A DNA stretch of 64,000 nt from Hoeflea sp. 108 (GTDB lineage Bacteria > Pseudomonadota > Alphaproteobacteria > Rhizobiales > Rhizobiaceae). Under the pieces are notes generated by a model. That model did no database searches and was not told where the DNA came from. It was given only the letters and a program-made list of their open reading frames with translations. Shown here piece after piece: positions 10,754 to 18,063 of the stretch; within the stretch, counting starts at the first letter, position 1; each line of letters opens with the position of its first letter. The stretch is taken from positions 1,366,839 to 1,430,838 of the forward strand of contig NZ_KB890024.1 in NCBI RefSeq assembly GCF_000372965.1, read 5' to 3'. The position numbers were made by a program, and so were the translations under genes.

Positions 10754-11896
10754 TTACTCGGCCGCGATCTTGGCCGAGTTCGAGCCGACGTAGTTGCGGA
10801 TCGTGGTGATGATCCGGTCCTGGTCGGCTTCGCTGAGATAGGGGTGCATCGGCAGGCACAGGATGGTGCCCGGCACTGCTTCCGACACCGGCAGGCCGTT
10901 CGGCGTGCGCGGATAGTGGCTGTAGGCGACCTGCGTGTGCAGCGGCTTCACATAATAGATGACCGAGGGAATGCCCTGCTCCTGCAGGTGCTTCTTCAGG
11001 CCGTCGCGGTCGGCGGTCTCGATGGCGTACTGCGCCCAGGCCGAACGGCCGCCTGCGGGCGCTTTCGCCGCCTGGACGACATCGCCGAGACCGTCGGCAT
11101 AACGCTGGGCAACGCGAGCACGCGCCTGCATTTCGTCTTCCAGGATCGCGAGCTTTTCGATCAGGATCGCGGCCTGCAACGTGTCGAGGCGCGAGTTCAG
11201 GCCGACATGGATGTTGTCGTACTGGGTCTCGCCCTTGCCATGGAAGGCGAAAGAGCGCAGGCGAGCCGCAAAGGCGTCGTCATTGGTGAACATCGCACCG
11301 CCGTCGCCATAGCAGCCGAGCGGCTTGGCCGGATAGAAGCTGGTGGCGCCGACATGACCGAAGGCGCCGCACATCTTGCCGTCCTGCGAGCCGCCGATGG
11401 ACTGGGCGGCGTCCTCTATGACAAGCAGGTTTTCGCGCTTGGCGATGGCGTCGATGGCCGCGTAATCGGCCGCGGTGCCGAACAGGTCGACCGGAATGAT
11501 CGCCTTGGGCTTGAGGCGGCCTTCGGCCTTGATCATGGCGATCGCGGCTTCGAGGCTCTCGATGGAGATGTTGTAGGTGTCGGGCTCGATGTCGACGAAG
11601 ACCGGCTCGGCCTTGGCGAGCGCAACCACTTCGGCGGTGGCAGCAAAAGTGAAGCTCGGCACAAACACCGCGTCGCCAGGACCGATGCCGGAAGCCAGCA
11701 GTGGCAGCAGCAGTGCGTCGGTGCCATTGGCGCAGGCCACGACATGCTTGACACCGATATATTTGGCCAGCTGGTTCTCGAATTCGGTGACTTCAGGACC
11801 GAGGATGTAGCGGCCGTCGTCGACCACCTTGTCGATGGCCGCTTTCAGACGGTCGCGGATTCTTTCGCGCTGCGCGCCGAGATCGATAAACTGCAT
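10754..11896 (-). CDS. DegT/DnrJ/EryC1/StrS family aminotransferase
   Basis: A 380-residue PLP enzyme of the sugar aminotransferase family. Visible marks are NGTDALLLPLLASGIGPGD, VPSFTFAATAEVV, PVFVDIEPDTYNI, VIEDAAQSIGG (Asp for the PLP pyridine) and SFYPAKPLGCYGDGG, with the Schiff-base Lys near residue 186. It most resembles WbpE-like enzymes that aminate UDP-3-keto sugars during surface polysaccharide synthesis. No neighbouring oxidase or acetyltransferase is present, so the sugar is unknown. It is convergent with cysQ across a shared terminator. Confidence 0.88.
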   Translation of the reverse strand: MQFIDLGAQRERIRDRLKAAIDKVVDDGRYILGPEVTEFENQLAKYIGVKHVVACANGTDALLLPLLASGIGPGDAVFVPSFTFAATAEVVALAKAEPVFVDIEPDTYNISIESLEAAIAMIKAEGRLKPKAIIPVDLFGTAADYAAIDAIAKRENLLVIEDAAQSIGGSQDGKMCGAFGHVGATSFYPAKPLGCYGDGGAMFTNDDAFAARLRSFAFHGKGETQYDNIHVGLNSRLDTLQAAILIEKLAILEDEMQARARVAQRYADGLGDVVQAAKAPAGGRSAWAQYAIETADRDGLKKHLQEQGIPSVIYYVKPLHTQVAYSHYPRTPNGLPVSEAVPGTILCLPMHPYLSEADQDRIITTIRNYVGSNSAKIAAE

Positions 11897-12130
11897 TCTC
11901 GCCCCAAACCCTTTGATTTTGTTCGGCTGCTGGATAGCAGAGTTGCAGTTGGCGAAAAAGGCGAGCGGCCTGCGGCATGTCAGGCGCGGCTTGCGTTCTT
12001 GTTACTTTCGGTTGCGACGATTTCGCGTGGAATTTGGCGGAAAAGCTGGACTTCCAGCGAACCGGCTGATGAGCCGGCTTGCCGAAACGAAACATAAAGT
12101 GATCGCGAAAACCGTCGGAAAACGCCTGAA

Positions 12131-13054
12131 TCAGGCCAATTCGCGTCGCCAGGGCGGGTTCGCGCCCGCCCGCGAAACAGTCACCGCGGCAGCCCTCGCC
12201 CCGAGCGAAAGTGCGCCGTGGATCGTCTGTTCCGACAGCTCCGAAATGGCAGCCTTGGTCAGCGCCTTCTGGTCGTGCAGCGAGGCGAGCACACCGGCAT
12301 TGAAGGTGTCGCCGGCGCCGACCGTGTCGACCACGGTCACCTTGTCGGGCGTCACCGAAACCTTGTGGCGGCGGCTGTAGCCGGTTGCGCCCTTGCTGCC
12401 GGCGGTGACGATCACCAGCCTCGGGCCGCTGTCCAGCCATCGCGCGGCGACGTCGTCCTGGCTGCCCGTCTCGCCGAACCAGGCGAGGTCCTCGTCGGAC
12501 AGCTTGACGATATCGGCCATCTTGATCATCCGCTGCATGCGTTCGAGATGGTGCTGCTTGTCCTGGATGAAGCCCGGGCGGATGTTGGGGTCGAGCATGG
12601 CGACGCGCTTTCCGTGCTCGCGCCGCATCAGCGCTTCATAGGCCGCGCCGCAAGGCTCGGGGATCAGGCTGATCGCGCCGAACAGCATGGCGTCGATGTC
12701 GTCGCCGAGTGCCGGAAGGTCTGCGTCGGTGAGCATCCGTCCCGCGGTGTTCTCGTCATAGAAGGTGTAGGTGGCGTGGCCGTTGTCGAGCCGGACGAAG
12801 GCAAGCGTCGTCGGTCGGCCAGAGAGATTGGCGTAGCGCGAGCCGACATTACTTGCAGCCAGCACGTCGCGGATCTGCTGGCCGAAGAGGTCCGATGACA
12901 GCCCTGAGAAGAATTCCGTGGGCACGCCGAGGCGGCCAAGCGCGATTGCCGAGTTGAAGATCGCCCCGCCGGCATAGGGCGCGAAGGACGGTTCGCCCGC
13001 TGTGCTCTGCCGCGGCAGCATGTCGATGAGCGCTTCGCCGCAGCACAGGATCAT
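12131..13054 (-). CDS. frcK: PfkB-family fructokinase
   Basis: A 307-residue PfkB/ribokinase-type sugar kinase. The N-terminal GEALIDMLPRQ and APYAGGAIFNSAIALGRLG segments bind sugar; TVGAGDTFNAG near residue 245 holds the anion hole and catalytic Asp. It should phosphorylate cytoplasmic fructose delivered by the divergent FrcBCA transporter, as FrcK does in S. meliloti. Its ATG overlaps the end of the preceding RbsD/FucU gene by four bases, so frcR, this small gene and the kinase form one minus-strand operon. The symbol is by analogy to the frc locus. Confidence 0.87.
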   Translation of the reverse strand: MILCCGEALIDMLPRQSTAGEPSFAPYAGGAIFNSAIALGRLGVPTEFFSGLSSDLFGQQIRDVLAASNVGSRYANLSGRPTTLAFVRLDNGHATYTFYDENTAGRMLTDADLPALGDDIDAMLFGAISLIPEPCGAAYEALMRREHGKRVAMLDPNIRPGFIQDKQHHLERMQRMIKMADIVKLSDEDLAWFGETGSQDDVAARWLDSGPRLVIVTAGSKGATGYSRRHKVSVTPDKVTVVDTVGAGDTFNAGVLASLHDQKALTKAAISELSEQTIHGALSLGARAAAVTVSRAGANPPWRRELA

Positions 13055-13497
13055 GGCTTGTCAGTCCCCATTGGATAGATGACACCCTTGCGGATGATGA
13101 CGTTGGCGTAGAGCCTCGGCTCGCTGGTGGCAATGATCGTGTGCGCCGCCTTTACACGCTCGTAGAAGGTGTTGCCGGCAAGCGGCACCACGGCGAAGCC
13201 GGGCACACGATGCGCACACACGGCTTCGATCTCGCCATGCACCGGATCGGACAGCGTAGGATCGCCCTTCACCGACGAGCGGAAGATCGCCTGGGGCACG
13301 AAATCGTCGACCGGCAGCACCTGAAGCACCGCATCGAGCACAGGGATTAGGTCAAGTCCGTCGGCACGGATGACACGGCGGCCATGCTCCAATGCCGGAT
13401 AGTTGCCGTCGACGATGGCGATCTCGTCGCCATGGCCCATGGCGCGCAGGGTGAACAGCAGTTCGGGACCGAGAACGGACGGGATTCCGATCAGCAT
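13051..13497 (-). CDS. RbsD/FucU family sugar mutarotase-like protein
   Basis: A 148-residue protein with the RbsD/FucU fold. LLFTLRAMGHGDEIAIVDGNYPA carries the conserved catalytic His and Asp, and the C-terminal RLYANVIIRKGV holds the conserved Tyr and Asn. Family members interconvert anomers or ring forms of monosaccharides, so here it could supply the fructose form used by the adjacent kinase. It starts three bases after the ROK regulator and overlaps the kinase start by four bases. Confidence 0.87.
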   Translation of the reverse strand: MLIGIPSVLGPELLFTLRAMGHGDEIAIVDGNYPALEHGRRVIRADGLDLIPVLDAVLQVLPVDDFVPQAIFRSSVKGDPTLSDPVHGEIEAVCAHRVPGFAVVPLAGNTFYERVKAAHTIIATSEPRLYANVIIRKGVIYPMGTDKP

Positions 13498-13500
13498 TGC

Positions 13501-14727
13501 TCAAGGTCCCCGGGAAAGAGCGGTCGCGCCGACCAGAAAGCGCTCGGAAAGTGGCAGGCTTGCGCCGCCGAGGGCGCGCGCGTGGATGCCGACGGTCCCC
13601 TCGCGCACTGAGGGCAGGCGCAGGCCCTCGACGTCGATCCTGCCGATGGCGGATTGCACCGCTTCGACGAGGCGAGCGCGGACGGTGGTGGGCATCCAGC
13701 CGTCGATGACGGCGCTATCGAAATCGATGACGGAGGCGGACGCGACGATGGCGTAGGCGAGCGCATCGCCTGCTCTCGCCAGCCAGTCGTCGAGTGCCGG
13801 GCCCAGTTCGCCCCATTCCTCGGGCGATGACCACAGGTGCGAGGCATCCGTGCCCTGATCGTTCAGCGCCTTTTCGAGCATGGCGATGGAGGCGACATCG
13901 ATAAGCTGTGTCGGTCTGCCGCCGGGGCCGGGCACGGGCATGGAGCCCAGCGCACCGGCATTGCCCGACGGGCCGCTGTACAGCCTGCCGTTGAGCACCA
14001 CGCCGCCGCCGGCGAAGGCGCCGATGTAGAAATAGACGAAGTCGCGCAGAGTGCCGATGTCGCCGAACACAAGCTCCGCGCCACAGGCCGAGGTGGCGTC
14101 GTTCTGAAGGTAGACAGGGAAGGGGACCAGTGCCTGCAGGTCGGTGCGCATGTCCAGGTTGCGCCACTCCTCCATCACTTCGCGCGGCGCGCCCGCCGTG
14201 TCGACCCAGTTCCACAGTTCGAACGGCATGGCCACGCCGAGGCCGGCGATGCGCTTGTCCTGCTCGCGCGTCAGGCTGGCCCGCATCTGGGCGATGCCCG
14301 AGCGGACGAACTCGATCGTGTCGCGCGGGGCAGGGTAGCGATAGGAGCTCTGCAGCATCGCCCTGATGTTGCCGAGGAAGTCGATGAGCACGAGTTCGGC
14401 GCTGCGGCGGCCGATCTTGAGGCCGATGAAGAAGGCACCTTCGGGGTTGAGCGCCATCGGAATGGAAGGCTGACCGATCTTGCCGCGGATCGGTTCCTGG
14501 CGCAGCAGCAGCCCTTCGACTTCCAGCTCGCGCATGATGACGGAGACGGTCTGCGCCGACAGGCCGGTCATGCGCGCAATGTCGGATTTGGCCAGCGCGC
14601 CGCTCTGCCGGACAAGTGACAGCACCAGCCGCTCGTTGTGGTCGCGCATGCCGCTCTGGTTGGTGCCGCGCAAATGCTGGCCCTCCATCGCCTCCGGCGA
14701 ACCGTACTTAATGCTCCCGGCCTCCAC
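13501..14727 (-). CDS. frcR: ROK-family transcriptional regulator of the fructose locus
   Basis: A 408-residue ROK repressor. Residues about 25-90 form a winged helix (NERLVLSLVRQSGALAKSDIAR, then TGLSAQTVSVIMRELE); the rest is the ROK sugar-kinase-like domain with YIGAFAGGGVVLNGRLYSGPSGNAGALG. The start is a GTG at 14727 backed by a strong GGAGG six bases upstream. It heads the minus-strand operon and diverges from frcBCA, the usual position for a local regulator. The classical ROK zinc motif is not obvious. FrcR naming follows the S. meliloti locus. Confidence 0.88.
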   Translation of the reverse strand: MEAGSIKYGSPEAMEGQHLRGTNQSGMRDHNERLVLSLVRQSGALAKSDIARMTGLSAQTVSVIMRELEVEGLLLRQEPIRGKIGQPSIPMALNPEGAFFIGLKIGRRSAELVLIDFLGNIRAMLQSSYRYPAPRDTIEFVRSGIAQMRASLTREQDKRIAGLGVAMPFELWNWVDTAGAPREVMEEWRNLDMRTDLQALVPFPVYLQNDATSACGAELVFGDIGTLRDFVYFYIGAFAGGGVVLNGRLYSGPSGNAGALGSMPVPGPGGRPTQLIDVASIAMLEKALNDQGTDASHLWSSPEEWGELGPALDDWLARAGDALAYAIVASASVIDFDSAVIDGWMPTTVRARLVEAVQSAIGRIDVEGLRLPSVREGTVGIHARALGGASLPLSERFLVGATALSRGP

Positions 14728-14786
14728 CGGCTTCCTCCGTCATTCCCGCGGTTCTGCCTCAAAAATCCGCAGTGTTCTTTTGGGGC

Positions 14787-14815
14787 AGAATGCGGCTGGC
14801 ATGCAATCCTGTCAA
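14787..14815 (-). promoter_or_regulatory. candidate sigma-70 promoter for frcR operon
   Basis: Read on the minus strand, TTGACA (14815-14810) and CATTCT (14792-14787) are separated by 17 bases, about 60 bases before the frcR GTG. The -35 is consensus and the -10 is moderate. Confidence 0.5.
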
Positions 14816-14843
14816 TAATAAATAAGAGTGATTTAATTATTGA
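14812..14843. promoter_or_regulatory. AT-rich dyad in the frcR-frcB divergent region, possible FrcR operator
   Basis: TCAATAATAAAT at 14812-14823 is mirrored by ATTTAATTATTGA at 14831-14843 with one extra base. It overlaps the -35 of the candidate frcR promoter and lies about 120 bases before frcB, a sensible place for a regulator controlling both directions. Assignment to FrcR is inference. Confidence 0.45.
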
Positions 14844-14962
14844 CTCACTCGTTCGATTGGTGTTTCGTTGGTGCCGGATACTCGACTGGGAAGAGTGCAT
14901 GAGTGTCCTGGGCGGTGCCCCGATGATGGGGCCGCATGGTTTGTTTTTGGGAGGAGTACCCG

Positions 14963-15994
14963 ATGAAATTTTCAGTTCTGAAGACGACTGTCTTTGGTGC
15001 GGCGGTTGCCGCGCTCGCAGGCATTGCTGCACCTGCATCGGCTGCCGATGTCGGCGCGTGCCTGATCACGAAGACCGATACCAATCCCTTCTTCGTCAAG
15101 ATGAAGGAAGGTGCGACCGCCAAGGCCAAGGAGATCGGCGTCAATCTCAAGACCTACGCCGGCAAGATCGACGGCGACAGCGAGAGCCAGGTCGCGGCCA
15201 TCGAGACCTGCATTGCCGACGGCGCCAAGGGCATCCTGATCACTGCTTCCGACACCAAGGGCATCGTGCCTGCGGTCAAGAAGGCGCGCGACGCCGGCAT
15301 CCTGGTCATTGCACTCGACACTCCGCTTGAGCCGGCTGACTCGGCCGACGCCACCTTCGCCACCGACAACCTGCTAGCCGGCAAGCTGATCGGCCAGTGG
15401 GCGGCCGCAACCCTCGGCGACAAGGTCAAGGACGCCAAGGTTGCCTTCCTCGATCTGACGCCGTCGCAGCCGACGGTCGACGTGCTGCGCGACCAGGGCT
15501 TCATGATGGGCTTCGGTATCGACGTGAAGGACCCCAACAAGATCGGCGACGAGGACGATCCGCGCATCGTCGGTCACGACGTCACCAACGGCAACGAAGA
15601 GGGCGGCCGCAAGGCCATGGAAAACCTTCTCCAGAAGGACCCTTCCATCAACGTCGTCCACACCATCAACGAGCCTGCCGCTGCCGGCGCCTATGAGGCG
15701 CTGAAGGCTGTCGGTATGGAAAAGAACGTGCTGATCGTCTCCGTCGACGGCGGCTGCCCAGGCGTCAAGAACGTCGAGGCCGGCGTCATCGGTGCCACCT
15801 CGCAGCAATATCCGCTGCTGATGGCATCGCTCGGCATCGAGGCGATCAAGAAGTTCGCCGACAGCGGCGAGAAGCCCAAGCCGACCGAAGGCAAGAGCTT
15901 CTTCGACACCGGCGTGGCGCTGGTGACCGACAAGCCCGCCAAGGGTGTCGAGTCGATCGACGTAAAGACCGGCCTGTCCAAGTGCTGGGGTTGA
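14963..15994 (+). CDS. frcB: fructose ABC transporter, periplasmic binding protein
   Basis: A 343-residue periplasmic sugar-binding protein. The first 24 or so residues form a Sec signal peptide (MKFSVLKTTVFGAAVAALAG, cleavage after ASA). Mature features are CLITKTDTNPFFVKMKEGA, LITASDTKGIVPAVKKARDAG and VVHTINEPAAAGAYEAL, typical of the ribose/fructose class (PBP type 1). GGGAGGAG precedes the ATG at 14963; an in-frame start 27 bases upstream would spoil the signal peptide. It is first in frcBCA, followed by a long RNA hairpin. Confidence 0.92.
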   Translation: MKFSVLKTTVFGAAVAALAGIAAPASAADVGACLITKTDTNPFFVKMKEGATAKAKEIGVNLKTYAGKIDGDSESQVAAIETCIADGAKGILITASDTKGIVPAVKKARDAGILVIALDTPLEPADSADATFATDNLLAGKLIGQWAAATLGDKVKDAKVAFLDLTPSQPTVDVLRDQGFMMGFGIDVKDPNKIGDEDDPRIVGHDVTNGNEEGGRKAMENLLQKDPSINVVHTINEPAAAGAYEALKAVGMEKNVLIVSVDGGCPGVKNVEAGVIGATSQQYPLLMASLGIEAIKKFADSGEKPKPTEGKSFFDTGVALVTDKPAKGVESIDVKTGLSKCWG

Positions 15995-16019
15995 TCTGAT
16001 CGCCTGACGGCGTGACACT

Positions 16020-16070
16020 CTCTTGCAGACGGAGGGCGGCCAGTCCCCTTGGTCGCCCTTCCTGCAAGAG
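16020..16070 (+). promoter_or_regulatory. intercistronic RNA hairpin between frcB and frcC
   Basis: CTCTTGCAG at 16020 pairs with CTGCAAGAG at 16062-16070, and the inner GGAGGGCGGCCA pairs imperfectly with TGGTCGCCCTTC. The roughly 20-bp stem lacks a U-run and lies just after the binding-protein gene. Such structures commonly protect the 5' cistron mRNA and lower permease expression. Confidence 0.6.
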
Positions 16071-16103
16071 GGATGCAAAGTCCCTCAACGGGAGGAATTC
16101 GAT

Positions 16104-17186
16104 ATGTCTGACGCTTCGGCAGATGCCAGGCGGCCGCAAGAGTTCGAGAAGGTTCTCTCGGGCAGCGACACGTCGGTGGCAAGTTTCGACACCCATACCC
16201 GCTCGACGGTCGAGAAGATCCAGCACTTCCTGCACTCGAACCCGGCTGCCGTGCCGCTGATCGTGCTTGTTGCCTCGCTGGCGGCTTTCGGCCTCATCAT
16301 CGGCACAAAATTCTTCTCCGCCTTCTCGATGACGCTGATCCTCCAGCAGGTGGCTATCACGGGCGTCATCGGTGCGGCGCAGACGCTTGTCATCCTGACG
16401 GCCGGCATCGATCTGTCGGTCGGCGCGATCATGGTGCTGTCGTCGGTGGTGATGGGCCAGTTCACCTTCCGCTACGGTCTGCCGCCGTCACTCGCCATCC
16501 TCTGCGGTTTCGGCGTCGGTGCCTTGTGCGGCTGGATCAACGGCGCGCTCGTCGCCTACATGAGGCTGCCGCCGTTCATCGTCACCCTCGGCATGTGGCA
16601 GATCGTGCTGGCCTCGAACTTCCTCTACTCGGCCAACGAGACGATCCGCTCGCAGGACATAGAGGCGCAGGCGCCGATCCTCCAGTTCTTCGCTCACAAT
16701 TTCAGGGTGGGCAATGCCGTCTTCACCTATGGCGTGGTCGCCATGGTGCTGCTGGTGGCCGTGCTCTGGTATGTGCTCAACCACACCGCCTGGGGTCGGC
16801 ACGTTTATGCCATCGGCGACGACCCTGAAGCAGCACAGTTGTCCGGCGTGCGCGTCAAGAAAGTGCTGATCTCGGTCTATGTGATTTCGGGTCTGATCTG
16901 CGCGCTTGGTGGCTGGGTTCTCATCGGCCGCATCGGTTCGGTTTCGCCGACCGCCGGCCAGTTCGCCAACATCGAATCCATCACCGCCGTGGTGATCGGC
17001 GGTATCTCGCTCTTCGGCGGACGCGGGTCGATCCTGGGCATGCTGTTCGGCGCGCTCATCGTCGGCGTCTTCCAGCTCGGACTGCGCCTGATCGGCACCG
17101 ATCCGCAATGGACCTACCTGTTGATCGGCGTGCTCATCATCGCAGCCGTTGCCGTCGACCAGTGGATCAGAAAGGTTGCAGGCTGA
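16104..17186 (+). CDS. frcC: fructose ABC transporter, permease
   Basis: A 360-residue inner-membrane permease of the RbsC/AraH family. After a hydrophilic 55-residue N-terminus come about eight to ten hydrophobic helices. LTAGIDLSVGAIMVLSSVV, MRLPPFIVTLGMW, the cytoplasmic coupling segment AIGDDPEAAQLSGVRVKK and IGGISLFGGRGSILG are diagnostic. GGGAGGA before the ATG at 16104 sets the start. Its stop overlaps the start of frcA (TGATG). Confidence 0.92.
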   Translation: MSDASADARRPQEFEKVLSGSDTSVASFDTHTRSTVEKIQHFLHSNPAAVPLIVLVASLAAFGLIIGTKFFSAFSMTLILQQVAITGVIGAAQTLVILTAGIDLSVGAIMVLSSVVMGQFTFRYGLPPSLAILCGFGVGALCGWINGALVAYMRLPPFIVTLGMWQIVLASNFLYSANETIRSQDIEAQAPILQFFAHNFRVGNAVFTYGVVAMVLLVAVLWYVLNHTAWGRHVYAIGDDPEAAQLSGVRVKKVLISVYVISGLICALGGWVLIGRIGSVSPTAGQFANIESITAVVIGGISLFGGRGSILGMLFGALIVGVFQLGLRLIGTDPQWTYLLIGVLIIAAVAVDQWIRKVAG

Positions 17187-17968
17187 TGTCTACCGAACCT
17201 CTTCTCACCGCCCGCGGGTTGGTCAAGCGTTATGGTCGCGTGACCGCCCTCGATCAGGCCGATTTCGACCTCTATCCCGGCGAAATACTCGCTGTGATCG
17301 GCGACAACGGCGCTGGCAAGTCGTCGCTCATCAAGGCGATCTCCGGCGCCATCACGCCCGACGAAGGCGAGATCCGCCTCGAAGGCAAGGTGGTCAACTT
17401 CAAGGCGCCGATGGAGGCGCGCGACGCCGGCATCGAGACGGTCTATCAGAACCTCGCTCTGTCGCCGGCGCTGTCGATCGCCGACAACATGTTCCTCGGT
17501 CGCGAAATCCGTAAGCCAGGTATCCTGGGCAATTGGTTTCGCATGCTCGATCGCTCGGCGATGGAAAAGCGGGCGCGCGACAAGCTGACCGAGCTCGGCC
17601 TGATGACCATCCAGAACATCGGCCAAGCCGTCGAGACGTTGTCGGGCGGCCAGCGCCAGGGCGTCGCCGTGGCGCGTGCCGCTGCCTTCGGCTCGAAGGT
17701 CGTCATCATGGATGAGCCGACAGCGGCCCTCGGCGTCAAGGAAAGCCGCCGGGTTTTGGAACTCATCCTCGACGTCAAGCGCCGTGGTCTGCCGATCGTG
17801 CTGATCTCGCACAACATGCCGCATGTCTTCGAGGTGGCGGATCGCATCCATATCCACCGGCTCGGGCGGCGTCTCACCGTCATCGATCCCAAGGAGTACA
17901 CGATGTCGGATGCAGTCGCCTTCATGACCGGCGCCAAGAAGCCGCCGGAGGCCGCGCTCGCTGCCTGA
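17186..17968 (+). CDS. frcA: fructose ABC transporter, ATPase
   Basis: A 260-residue single-domain sugar ABC ATPase. Walker A GDNGAGKSS lies near residue 40, the Q-loop at TVYQNLALSPALS, the signature LSGGQRQGVAVARA near 155, Walker B VVIMDEPTAALG and the switch His in ISHNMPHVFE. FrcA-type transporters use a single-domain ATPase, unlike the double RbsA type, and this length fits. Its ATG overlaps the frcC stop. A perfect 13-bp hairpin follows. Confidence 0.93.
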   Translation: MSTEPLLTARGLVKRYGRVTALDQADFDLYPGEILAVIGDNGAGKSSLIKAISGAITPDEGEIRLEGKVVNFKAPMEARDAGIETVYQNLALSPALSIADNMFLGREIRKPGILGNWFRMLDRSAMEKRARDKLTELGLMTIQNIGQAVETLSGGQRQGVAVARAAAFGSKVVIMDEPTAALGVKESRRVLELILDVKRRGLPIVLISHNMPHVFEVADRIHIHRLGRRLTVIDPKEYTMSDAVAFMTGAKKPPEAALAA

Positions 17969-17978
17969 CCACAACCTG

Positions 17979-18012
17979 AAATCTCCGCGTCGCGGGATTG
18001 ACGCGGAGATTT
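17979..18012 (+). terminator. hairpin terminator after frcA
   Basis: AAATCTCCGCGTC and GACGCGGAGATTT form a perfect 13-bp stem with an eight-base loop, ten bases after the frcA stop. The terminal U-run is short. Confidence 0.65.
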
Positions 18013-18019
18013 AAATCGA

Positions 18020-18047
18020 TTGGAATTGTATTCGTTGCATCTAAGAT
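18020..18047 (+). promoter_or_regulatory. glgP: candidate promoter for the glycogen cluster
   Basis: TTGGAA and TAAGAT are 16 bases apart, between the frcA terminator and glgP. If transcription starts about 7 bases after TAAGAT, the GTG at 18064 would have almost no leader, which would favour the ATG at 18124 as the glgP start. Confidence 0.35.
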
Positions 18048-18063
18048 GAGATCGGGAGGATAG

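Noticed and set aside
10844..12097. 417-codon plus-strand frame opposite the DegT aminotransferase
   Set aside because: It mirrors the true minus-strand gene, which has all PLP motifs; the frame resembles no family.
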